A stretch of DNA of 64,000 bases from the NCBI GenBank assembly GCA_039704465.1, contig JASFAU010000003.1:186001-250000 (forward strand), given 5' to 3'. This DNA comes from Plasmodiophora brassicae. Taxonomy: Eukaryota; Endomyxa; Phytomyxea; Plasmodiophorida; Plasmodiophoridae. Made by a program: the position numbers and the translations under genes. This document shows, in pieces, positions 55,001-64,000 of the stretch; the stretch's first letter is position 1, and every line of letters starts with the position of its first letter. The notes below the pieces were generated by a model. The model was not told where the DNA came from, searched no databases, and saw only the letters and a list, made by a program, of their open reading frames with translations.

Positions 55001-56638
55001 AGTGCGATTCATCACATTTGCAGAATTGTAGAGGCCGGTTGTTCAACGCATGCATGACGGGTGGGATCGTACGTTTGTGTCCCTTTGACGAGAACTAGAT
55101 GTGCAGGAAGCTGCATACAAATTCAATACTGATTGGCATTACGCTTCAAAGGGTTTACACGTGAATTACATTGACACCCATCGCAAGGGATGTTGTCGAA
55201 CATAGGACTTTCAAGCGGCCAGCCAGGAAGGTCGATGTCATTATTTGTTTGTCATGTTGAGTCAGCCCGGCATGGTACGTTCCTATGCCCTCGGCGAATA
55301 CAGGAGCAAGGCGGTTATCTGCAGATAAAAGAGTAACAAGTCAGGCAATTTTGCAACCTTCTGGTGATCGTACCATTCAGCTTTCTAGCATATTCCGCCA
55401 GAACACCCTTGTCCACACTACTGGTCAGAAGTCTATATCGCTTCTCAGTAGCGCACTGAAGAACTTTCTTGGCGCACTGAAAGCACCCGCTCCTGCTGGA
55501 GCAGAATATCAGTGTAGGACGTCCTTGTGGATTATACTCGCGTATAACGTCCAAGACCTGAAACACGTTCAGATCCGGCGTAGAAGATTCACGACGAAGC
55601 CTGACTTTTTCGTTCGCTAGAGTGTCCCAAGCGTAGAACTTTCTGCCCATCGGATTGCCGATCGTGAAAAGTTTCAAGGGGACCGGACGAAACTCATCGC
55701 CAAACTTAAACACGGCAGCATTGAGCCATTCTCCAAGTTCTTCGATGTTCGGTGCCTACTTTCATTCAATGAAATCGTGACGCGAGACACGAATAAGCTC
55801 ACCGTTGCAGAAAGGGCAATCACTCGTATCGAAGACGCGGGGCATTCTTCTTTCATACTTGTCTTCCGTGTACTGATAGTCAAGAAGCTAACCACACGTC
55901 TCATGAGAATCCTGATGAATAAACATCTAGAGGTCTGACCGTGTAATAAGAGCTTCAAGGCACACTCCCCGACTGCGTTCTTCATCAATGGCGTGCAATT
56001 CATCGATGAGAACGAGTCCGATTTGATCGAAAACGAATTTATATTCTTGCCACTTCCTCGAAGACACATCCAGCTTTTCAGGTGTCGTAATGCTAAGGCA
56101 ATGCAGTCAGCATTGCGAAAGAAGTCAAGCAGGAACTTAACATTATATCGGAAGTAGCGAGGTTGTAGATATTTGTCTCGGAATCGCCCGTATAATCGAC
56201 ACAATCAAGCCCTAACTGGGCAAATTTCGGTCTCCATTCCGTGAGCTTCTCGGAACATATCGCTTTCAAAGGTGCGATGTAAACAGCCTTGAAATCAGCG
56301 CGACGCGGTTTCCTAGTAACGTTCTGCCTAGATCGATGCTTGAATAGCCTTAGGATCGCGAGCTCGAATATCGTCGTCTTGCCTGACGCTGTGGGCGCCG
56401 ACACCACAACATTCTGATCCGACAGGTACACCGCATCAAACACGGCTGTCTGCACGCGATTGAACTCCTTGTATCCGGCGAAGAACCCTTGATGGTCAGG
56501 CGCCAGATCAGAAATCTGCCTCAGCGCCGGCGATCCACCCGAATTCCGGCTCCTTGATGGGCCAGCATCGATGCACACGTCGCGTGCGCCGTACACCTCA
56601 TCGATGAAATCATGGAACACGTTCCCCGACGCCGACAT
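52083..56638 (-). CDS. HFM1: HFM1/MER3-type meiotic DNA helicase
   Basis: Many short exons, boundaries not all fixed. The start at 56638 gives MSASGNVFHDFIDEVYG. Motifs in order down the minus strand: FNRVQTAVFD; Walker A SAPTASGKTTIFE (about 56390); YIAPLKAICSEK; TTPEKLD; the DELH box in GLVLIDELHAID (about 56000); VIALSATV (about 55810); TLIFCSSR (about 55510); IGRAGRPQFD (about 54970); the winged-helix region TTIGEAVVWLRHTF (about 54730); and a Sec63/HhH part, IDGIGPKKVDQL (about 53710). HFM1 stabilises crossover intermediates in meiosis, so the organism probably has a sexual cycle. The C-terminal limit is inferred from the open frame ending at 52083, just past the convergent PPR gene; exons below about 52.9 kb are the least certain part. 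Confidence 0.85.
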
Positions 56639-56820
56639 CCCTCACCGCCCACCCAAATTCGAAAATGAACCGCTTGCCACACATCCACTCCCGGGACACT
56701 GCAGTCCCAGTCAGAGCTGCACATCGTCGCGTAACACGAAAAATTTTGACGGCGGCGCCGCCAAAGTCGTGCATTGCCATTGGGGGGGTTCCACGGCCTT
56801 GGTCGTCTGCGACGGTCCCA

Positions 56821-59800
56821 ATGGCGGCGTCGGATGAGATCGCGCAGCTGACCCGGGAGATCGCCGTCGAGATGGGCGGGGACCCGAGCGCGGCGGCGTC
56901 GCTGGCGGGCACGATCAAGATGGCGACGTCGCTGAGCAAAGTCGACGAGTACAACGTGAGGAAGGCGGCGCGGCGATTGCCGGGACGATGCGCCGACGTC
57001 GACCTGTTCAATCGGACCCTGGCTCGTCTCAACGACATGCGGAATTGGTTGGTGGGCACCTCGTCTGGCGTGGTTTCGTCGGCCGATGTAACGTGACTGC
57101 TTCCAGCCCGGTGGACTGCGCCAGGTTCATGTACGTTCTCTGGCACATCCTCGACGATGGCGCTGTCAGGTATGGCTGATTTCTCGCGCGTCCATCGTGT
57201 TTCTCATGTGTAGTAACAGGGATCTTGTATCGCTCCCGCGGGATTCATCGCCGTCGTCGTCATTACCAACGGCCCCTCCTGGCAGTCTGAATTCAACCAT
57301 GGGGACTCGAGAAAAGTCGCCGACCGTTACGTCGTCCATGTCAACTACGATTGACACGACCTCTTTACTGGAAGGTCTTCCTTTGTCACCTCCCAGGAAG
57401 CCAGGTGATAATATGATGTGTAACACATCCAGGTCTTGCTGCTGATGAGCTATGCAGTTTGTATAACCAAGTCGTCGACCCCGTTGTTGTCTCCAAAGTC
57501 TCTAGCAGCCCTGGATGCTATTGGCGGCCGCAAGGAGGCAAGAAAAACAGGTATGTCCATCGTCCGCAATCAAAGAATGGGCAAACCCACCATCGTGATC
57601 TCCCCAGACATCCCTTCTGTTCTGCGAATCAATTTCGGCGATATGATTGCGCTCCGTTCCCAAGCTGGCAAATACGGTCAGCACAAGTTGCAGTGTGTGA
57701 TTCCAGGCACTTTCGAATGACATTTCAAACTGGCAGTGGCATTCGACGAAGACGGCGAGGTCCGATCTTCGTGGCCTGTCGCATTTCCGGTTTGTATCAC
57801 GAACTGTACAAGCTGGAGAGATCGCGGCCCGCTCCTGTTTGGTGACGTACTTGACGGCTGATGACACAATTGCGTTACCATGTGATGATCGTTGGCTTGT
57901 TATTTCCAGAATGTCGTGCTGTCACTTCGGTCAGGTGCCGAGGCTGTCTATCTGAGTGCAACCAGTGACGGACGTATTGAATGCTCTCGTTCTCCCAATG
58001 ACTCGAGATCAAGATGGACGGTTGTGAATGGTACTTGTGTCGCAAATGATTATCTGCACGAGACATGCTCATAGCACAATTAGCCGAATCAAATCCAGAT
58101 TCAACAAGCTCAGTCAGAAGTGGAGACCGCGTTGTCCTCAAATCGTGCTTTGCAACATTGCTGTCTTGTGATCGATGTACCGCTCACGCTGGCATCTCTG
58201 TAGTCTGCGTTAACGGTGTACTTTTCAGCTGATACTCTGCATTCGAGCATGTCCGACGTTTCCGCTGCGTCCACTTGGAGCGTCCAAAAGGCGTCAGTGC
58301 CGTATTCCCCTTCGTGGCTGCTGGAATTTCGAAGCGCGAGACGTGTTGGTAAAGCTCCTTCGTTCGCCAAACTTCCTAAAGAGCGCCAGGTATGACTAAT
58401 AATGCACGGGCTGGTCAGCAGGTTCTTGACTATTGCTAGGAGCGTCTTCTTTGCAGGGCGCTTCTTACGGCATTACTCGGCCTCGAATCAGAATGGGTCG
58501 GCTTATCGTCCTCGCCGAACCTTGGGTTCAAACTTTCTGCTACGCAAGTTTGCGTTACGATGCAGTTCCAAGTCGAGCGATGCTTCCCTGTGTGCAACCA
58601 GTATCTGGAAATCCTGCATTTCGTAAAGGTTTGCTTCCAGGCGGGCTGGTTATACTCGGCATGTCTCACAGTACGGCGCTATTGACAGTTGCGCTCCCGA
58701 TACGAGTATGGCCTTGTCAGCCAGGCGCTTGCTGGCGCGATGGAAGCAGTTCTTGAGGTTGGTTGAATTCCCGCTGATGGATGTGGCCGATCGTCCACTT
58801 ATGTGTCCGGACAGATGTACGTTGTCAAGATCGCCCAGCTGGATTCTCCTGACCTGTCCCTCCAGCAGCTGTGGTTCCAGCTCCAGCCCTCTATTGCAAC
58901 GATATCGGCATTGCACGTTCTTGTTAGTGCAGCCGCCGGTGCTTGCGGAGGTTCACTAATCCAAGTACTCTACGACCTGTACTGCAAAGAGGGGTAAAGA
59001 TGGCATCTAGCTCAAATTGACTGGATGCGTTTCTTACGATTTCTGGTAGTGATGAGAATTCGCGTGCCATGTACTTTCAAATCCTGAAAGACTGTTCGGA
59101 GCCCTATTTCGTCCTGTTACGGAAATGGATCGAGTTTGGAATTGTCCAGGATCCATACGATGAATTCCAAATACGGGTTCGGCTACGTAATGGTGCTATG
59201 GGCTCAGATCTGATAGTTTTTGTAGGTTCGTGATGACATAACACGGGATAACCTCGAGCGTGACTTCAATGACTCGTACTGGGTAAGGCGCCATGCCAGC
59301 AGTCCAGTCAGGCCGGCTACTTACTCGGCTGCGTCTGGTAGGACGAACGATACGTTGTGAGAAACGAGCATGTGCCAGCGTTTCTCCAGCAGTTCTCCAA
59401 CAAGATCCTACTGACGGGAAAATACCTCAACGTGCTTCGGCAGTGCTCCTTTGGGCAAGCTGGTCGGAATTCGTCACAAGATGCCGACCAGTCCTTCGGC
59501 TTCGACGCCGCTCTGTATACGTCAGTTAATCACCGCCCAGCCCAGGTCTGACTTTGTCGCTCTATTAGCAACGGAAGCATCATCGATGCTGCATTTGGCT
59601 ACGCGAGCTCTGCATTGCTGGACGTTCTGTTGCAGCAGAACAACTTGTTGCCGCGCTTGAGGTTATTTTTTCATCCGACGTGTTCGACCTGTCTTTTCTG
59701 ATTAAGAATCGCTCAGATGCCTCAAACGGTATTTCCTGCATGGTCAGGGCGATTTCTTTGTCCACTTTTTAGATTCGGCGGAGGAAGATTTGAGCCGGCC

Positions 59801-61010
59801 CGTCTCTGCTCAGAGACTTGCGCGTCTGCAGTCATTGCTGGAGCTGTCACTCTCAACGGCAGGCGATGACTTTGGTCACGATGAGATCTCTTGTCGTCTA
59901 GAGCAGCATGCACTATTGGAGAAGCTGTATGAGTGTCCTGCTTGCGTTTCTGTTGAAGATGAGCCAACCTGCCTTATCGTTTAGGAATGTGATCCACAAT
60001 GTTGCTAATGACGCGTATTCTCGAACGATGCACTCGTCTGAGACACTTCATCGCCCGACCGGGTCGCCGCTTACTGGTATCGAGGCGTTTACGCTGGAAT
60101 ATGCTGTGCAATGGCCCATCTCGATCGTATTGTCGAAAAAGGCGATGACCAAGTACGAGTTGTTATTCAGACACATCTTCTTCATCAAACATGTCGAGCG
60201 TCAGATCGGGATTACTTGGCGCTACCAGCAAAGGTTCAGTGGTTGTTGTTGCTGAACGCATCCGGCTTCTGAGACCGCTGTTATAGAATGCGAGAACTCG
60301 ACCTATCGTCAACGTTCTCCAGGTCCCTAGTGCTTCGCCAGCGCATGATGCACTTCCTTCAGAACCTCTTGTTCTACCTGACGGTAGAAGTACTCGAACC
60401 GAACTACCATCGATTGGAATCTGCATTGAAGCAGAACGTGTCTACCATTGACCAGGTTAGTCGCGTTTCGGCAATCGTTTTGGCTCCGCTGAAGGCATAC
60501 TTGTCAGGTTCTTGAAGCGCACGATGCCTTCCTGGATACCTGTCTGAAGGAGTGTCTGTTGACGAACCGCAATGTGTTACAAAGTTTGACGTCCCTCTTG
60601 TCGTCCTGCTTGCTGTTTGCGAAGCACATGAACCGCTTCCATGCTGCATTTGACGCCCAAAGGTCTGTGACCTCAACGTTGCGCTTTATATGATTGAGAT
60701 TTCTTATTACAGTCATAGGGATTCTCTGGACACCAACGGGGATATTGACCGATTGACTGGAGCGCGGCGCCGCGAGCGCCTGGCAATTCTCTCCAAGCAA
60801 GCAATGGCTGCTGGGCAGGATGCCGAGTACAGCAACAAGATCGACGAGTACCTGTCCGGGTTCGACCACAAGCTGAACGAATTCATCGGGCAGCTGATGG
60901 AGCGCGCCACCGGCCAGTATGACTCGCACATGACGAACCTCTGCACCCGACTCGACTTCAACAACTACTACCGGACGAAGCAGAACGGATCCACCACCTC
61001 CAGAAATTGA
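56821..61010 (+). CDS. TUBGCP2: Gamma-tubulin complex protein 2 (GCP2)
   Basis: Multi-exon gene starting at the ATG at 56821 (MAASDEIAQLTREIAVEMGG) and ending at 61008-61010. Family landmarks in order: QLDSPDLSLQQLWFQLQP and ALHVLVSAAAGACGGSLI (about 58840-58960), FGIVQDPYDEF, SYWVRRYVVRNEHVPAFLQQ, GYASSALLDVLLQQNNLL, DFFVHFLDSAEEDL, then GIEAFTLEYAVQWPISIVLS, LLFRHIFFIKHVERQ, FLDTCLKECLLTNRNVL and a final LCTRLDFNNYY. The order and spacing match GCP2 rather than GCP3-6. With GCP3 and gamma-tubulin it forms the small complex that nucleates microtubules. It shares a 182-bp upstream region with HFM1 on the other strand. Confidence 0.92.
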
Positions 61011-61146
61011 ATATGGATAACGTTATTTTCTTTTCGGACGTTATGGGTGTTCTACCCTCAAGTGTTCTTGCGGTGATTCCTGGATCAGTGCCAGAATCAC
61101 GGCTCGACTATCGGCCGAACGTCAAAGTGCGAAAGCAGGCACAACG

Positions 61147-62283
61147 ATGCGGGTGCCCACGACGAAGAAGCGCATGCACGTACGTACTGTGCATGTGGGC
61201 GTGTCTCGTTTCGGTGGTGGCGCGGTTACGATGCAGGTGCGCCTGGAAGAGGAGACATGGATCGTGCAGAAGTACCTGCACGAGTTCCTGCACCTGCGCT
61301 ATGTGTCGAAGATGATGGGCAGGCTGTACGGCGACGTGTTCGACCGGATCATGGACGCGATCGTGGAGGACGCCGACGTTCGCGTCATCGAGGACCTGAC
61401 GGGCACGATTGACAAGATGGTGAACGAGACCCTGGCCACACCAGATCGCGACATTCGCAAGCTGCTGCACGTCGACGTCTACGATGTCGCCGCCATCAAC
61501 GCTCTGTCATTCGGGACCATGATCCCTGGCAACCACGAAGCAGCGGAACGGGTCCAGAGCACCATACCACGTGTCGTCCAGCTGATGACAAGCAGCCCGT
61601 ACCTTCGTGCATTCGGACGCCTGCTGGACACGATTGGGTGCGATACTGGCTGCGTGTCTCCGTACGAAATCCTGATCCGCATGATCACGAATTGCCATCC
61701 GCTCGTCTGCCTGCAACGTCAGGGCTGCCACACGAATCTCCTGTCGTCGAACATGGTGTTGGGCGGTGCCGAAGATCACGCCGTCTGGCGCACCCACATC
61801 TACATCAGCCCGTTGTTCCTCAGCGGCGTCCTGGCCGACACGTACTGGGACGTGATCGCTGTCGCCCTCGAGTTCGCATTCGCTCACGAGATCATGGGGC
61901 ATCATGTCGTCTCAGCGGCCCCGTACGACACGTCGGTTCGCAGCACCCTCCGCAACCTCTCGACGGATCAGTGTGCGGGCGTGACTGTCGATCACGACGC
62001 CATTGGCGGCGAGGTCGGCCTGATGTATTGCGTTGAGGACGGCGATGACGGCCGATACACGACGTTGATGCTCGGGTTCAAGTCGGCCACGGATTCGACG
62101 ATTTACGAGATCCGCAGCGAGTGGATCGACGAGTATTTGAGCATTGACTCCGATCGTCACGAGTTGCATGCCGTTCTGGACAATCTCCAGCAAAACCTGG
62201 TCCCGTTACCCGACAACGCATCCATCACCTGGGCCAATGACCACCGTCGACGATGCGCTCAGCGTTACTTGCATCGTCCCTAG
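61147..62283 (+). CDS. HExxH zinc metallopeptidase-like protein
   Basis: The frame is open for 378 codons; a 57-nt stop-free segment (61180-61236) with gtacgt donor and gcag acceptor is probably an intron, leaving about 359 residues. The start is uncertain and a 5' exon near 61013 may exist. The centre reads VALEFAFAHEIMGHHV, an HExxH zinc site preceded by a hydrophobic helix, as in gluzincins such as M13 neprilysin. Upstream, NMVLGGAEDHAVWRTHIYIS could be the substrate-binding strand, and the downstream AIGGEVGL offers a candidate third ligand. No signal peptide is visible in the present start. Family membership is tentative. Confidence 0.55.
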   Translation: MRVPTTKKRMHVRTVHVGVSRFGGGAVTMQVRLEEETWIVQKYLHEFLHLRYVSKMMGRLYGDVFDRIMDAIVEDADVRVIEDLTGTIDKMVNETLATPDRDIRKLLHVDVYDVAAINALSFGTMIPGNHEAAERVQSTIPRVVQLMTSSPYLRAFGRLLDTIGCDTGCVSPYEILIRMITNCHPLVCLQRQGCHTNLLSSNMVLGGAEDHAVWRTHIYISPLFLSGVLADTYWDVIAVALEFAFAHEIMGHHVVSAAPYDTSVRSTLRNLSTDQCAGVTVDHDAIGGEVGLMYCVEDGDDGRYTTLMLGFKSATDSTIYEIRSEWIDEYLSIDSDRHELHAVLDNLQQNLVPLPDNASITWANDHRRRCAQRYLHRP

Positions 62284-62326
62284 TTTGACACATCTCGTCA
62301 TCACAACAATGCAATACAGATGCTCG

Positions 62327-63058
62327 TTAGAACACCGTTCGACGACGACGACGACGACGGCGCTTTGCAGGCGGTTCGGGGGCGCTCTCATCATCGGACA
62401 TGAGGTTCCAGTCGGTTGTAAAGTTGAGATCCCGGAGCACCCTGACGACGTCGGCGTAGTCGACGACAGGTTTGTCGCGCAGCGACGCGTACGCGACGAT
62501 GTTCCGCACGACGTGTGTGATCCAGGCACGAAGGGTCGCATAAACAGGCGCCCGCAGGGTAACGCGCGCATCGCCCGGCAATCGAATCAGGCGGGCGTAG
62601 GACTCGGGAAGATCAGCTGCGGCAGCAGGGACAGCAACAATGTCGCTTGCGTCGGAATCCGATTCGATGACAATCTCGTCGTCGTCGTCGTCGTCGACGA
62701 CTTCTTCGTCCATCTCCTCATCGTCGCTGGACAACCCGAACGGGATCGCAGCAGGTCGATCGCGTTCCACAAGTCGGAAATCTTCATCCGCGTCGTCGTC
62801 CTCGCCCGTGCCGTTGGCGACGGCGCCCATGGCCGCGATATAATTCGCAACCTGCACGACGTTCTTCGTCGGCACGCCGCGCGCGATACCGCCGACATCG
62901 TGCCGGCCGAACCGACGCAACCCGGCGTGGACCTGGTGCTTCTCCGTCGTGGTCAGCTCGGGCACCCGGTACCGCCTCCGGTGCGCGTCCTGGGCGGTGA
63001 CGGGCCGGAACATGAACGGGTCGCCGTCGTCGCTGTCGCCCGGCCCAACATCGGACAT
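62327..63058 (-). CDS. SANT-like plus histone-fold protein
   Basis: Single exon, 243 residues from the Met at 63058 (MSDVGPGDSDDGD). Residues about 25-85 resemble a SANT/Myb unit (TTTEKHQVHAGLRRFGRHDV and then TKNVVQVANYI). A strongly acidic stretch follows (DDEEMDEEVVDDDDDDE). Residues about 170-225 look like a histone fold of the H4/TAF type: LRAPVYATLRAWITHVV, a middle loop, then VVDYADVVRVLRDLNF, comparable to KRKTVTAMDVVYALKRQ of H4. The tail is eight consecutive arginines in KRRRRRRRR. The domain pair recalls Rrn5 of the yeast RNA polymerase I upstream activating factor, though in another order; that link is speculative. Confidence 0.55.
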   Translation of the reverse strand: MSDVGPGDSDDGDPFMFRPVTAQDAHRRRYRVPELTTTEKHQVHAGLRRFGRHDVGGIARGVPTKNVVQVANYIAAMGAVANGTGEDDDADEDFRLVERDRPAAIPFGLSSDDEEMDEEVVDDDDDDEIVIESDSDASDIVAVPAAAADLPESYARLIRLPGDARVTLRAPVYATLRAWITHVVRNIVAYASLRDKPVVDYADVVRVLRDLNFTTDWNLMSDDESAPEPPAKRRRRRRRRTVF

Positions 63059-63279
63059 GCGCACCAAAATGGAAATGCGGCCCGGCGCCAACGCCAACGG
63101 CGCACACGTCGCAGCATGTAACACCCCCCGGCGTTACAACGGCACGGCACGCGGCATGCAGCTGCCACAGGCGCCCCTCCTTGCAGAGCGAACGATACGG
63201 CAGGTGGGTGCAGCGGGTGATTGGTGGTGGGCGGTGAGGGGGCGATACCACGCCAACGACACTGAAATGCGGACCCGGT

Positions 63280-64000
63280 TTACTTGCTGAGTTGGCGGAT
63301 GCTGCGGATGATGTCGGACAGGGCGATGACGCCGACGGGGACGTGGCGGTCGCAGACGTACACGCGATGGGAGCGGGTGGCGACCAGCTTGCCGATCGCG
63401 TTCTCGAGCGTGGCATCGGGGGAGACGGCGAAAACTGGGGATGTATCCTGTGATGGGCCATGTTCGATAGCGATAGCACAAACAGTCGTCAGGGCGGCTT
63501 ACCTTCACCGAAACAGACGACCGCAACAGTTCCGACTTGTATTCGCCAGCGCTACGATGCAGATCGGTGAACATGTTCGTGTGGAACAGGTGCTGATTGG
63601 GGATATCAGAGAAGCACATAGGAAATCGTGACGCACGGGACCACCTTAAAATCAGTCAGAGAGAGAACCATGACGATAGCCTTGTCCTCATCGATGAGGG
63701 CAATGCTAGTAACCGTCTTCTCGTGCATGATCTTCAACGCGGTGAGAAGCGGCTCGTCGACGTTCATCTGGACGACCTCCGACTGCCGGGGCGAGAGCGC
63801 CGATACCGGCTTGTGCATGAAGTCTGCGAGTTCGGCTCGCTGTGCGCCACAGAATCAGCCACTCGCACGACGACGATAACGAGGAATGAAATGACCTTCT
63901 GCCACAGCGCCTTTATGATGTCCGACTGCGAAACAACGCCACAAAAGTCCCCGTTCTCAGAAGTGACCGGCAGACGGTGGATGTCTTCAGAAAATCGGTC
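63280..64000 (-). CDS. CBS-domain protein, AMPK-gamma/SNF4-like (5' end missing)
   Basis: Four exons within the window: complement(63280..63447, 63503..63592, 63645..63839, 63896..>64000), introns 52-56 nt; the start lies beyond 64000. Three CBS units are seen: DIHRLPVTSENGDFCGVVSQSD, then FMHKPVSALSPRQS with SIALIDEDKAIVMVLSLTD, and last FAVSPDATLENAI with RVYVCDRHVPVGVIALSD. CBS pairs bind adenine nucleotides; the spacing and the final VGVIALSDIIR fit energy-sensor gamma subunits or plant CBSX/PV42 proteins. The partner kinase is not in the window. Confidence 0.8.

Noticed and set aside
1..64000. CRISPR arrays, operons with Shine-Dalgarno sites, bacterial IS elements
   Set aside because: None seen; the genes have spliceosomal introns and eukaryotic families throughout.

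Overview
The window is nuclear DNA of a eukaryotic microbe. Genes lie close together on both strands. They are split by very short spliceosomal introns (almost all 49-67 nt, GT...AG), which I placed by reading-frame continuity and family homology. Coding regions are GC-rich. The gene set points to a unicellular, flagellate or microtubule-rich protist with meiosis, mitochondria and retrotransposon debris: an LRRC49-type tubulin polyglutamylase subunit, GCP2, a possible augmin HAUS8/QWRF-like protein, an HFM1/MER3 helicase, a DYW-type PPR protein, and LtrA and GT61 families. My best guess is a plasmodiophorid-like rhizarian, but the sequence alone does not prove this.

Layout. 1-2.5 kb: 3' part of a PMS2-type MutL gene. 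2.5-5.25 kb: a degraded Ty3/gypsy reverse transcriptase and an HNH-domain gene lying between two direct copies of a repeat. 5.3-14.9 kb: a secreted or luminal GT61 glycosyltransferase, a one-pass membrane protein, an MGRN1-type RING ligase, a two-FKBP plus TPR immunophilin, and a large signal-peptide membrane protein. 15.1-18.7 kb: two tandem MFS transporters; a third relative sits at 36.1-37.5 kb. 18.7-24.2 kb: ESCO cohesin acetyltransferase, NOP56, a pepsin-type protease and an acidic nuclear-type protein. 24.5-27.8 kb: two tandem LtrA membrane proteins with identical intron positions. 28.6-33.5 kb: a GH16 glucanase-like protein with internal repeats, an ankyrin fragment, a SAMHD1-type dNTPase and an orphan. 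33.9-36.1 kb: a TPR-Hsp70 fusion. 38.2-44.1 kb: a Lys-rich repeat protein with a possible OB-fold end, the HAUS8/QWRF-like protein and LRRC49. 44.1-46.5 kb: gene-poor, lower-GC DNA with three copies of a trypsin-like exon and tandem hairpins. 46.9-64 kb: a P-loop kinase, a family X DNA polymerase with a degenerate active site, a PPR-DYW editing factor, HFM1, GCP2, a HExxH protein, a SANT plus histone-fold protein and a CBS-domain protein.

Functional themes. DNA repair and meiosis are represented by PMS2, ESCO, Pol X, HFM1 and SAMHD1. Microtubule functions are represented by LRRC49, GCP2 and the QWRF-like protein. Chaperone functions are represented by the FKBP-TPR protein and the TPR-Hsp70 fusion. 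The strongest candidates for new biology are the TPR-Hsp70 fusion with an intact carboxylate clamp but no EEVD tail, the catalytically eroded Pol X, and a full plant-like DYW editing factor in a protist.
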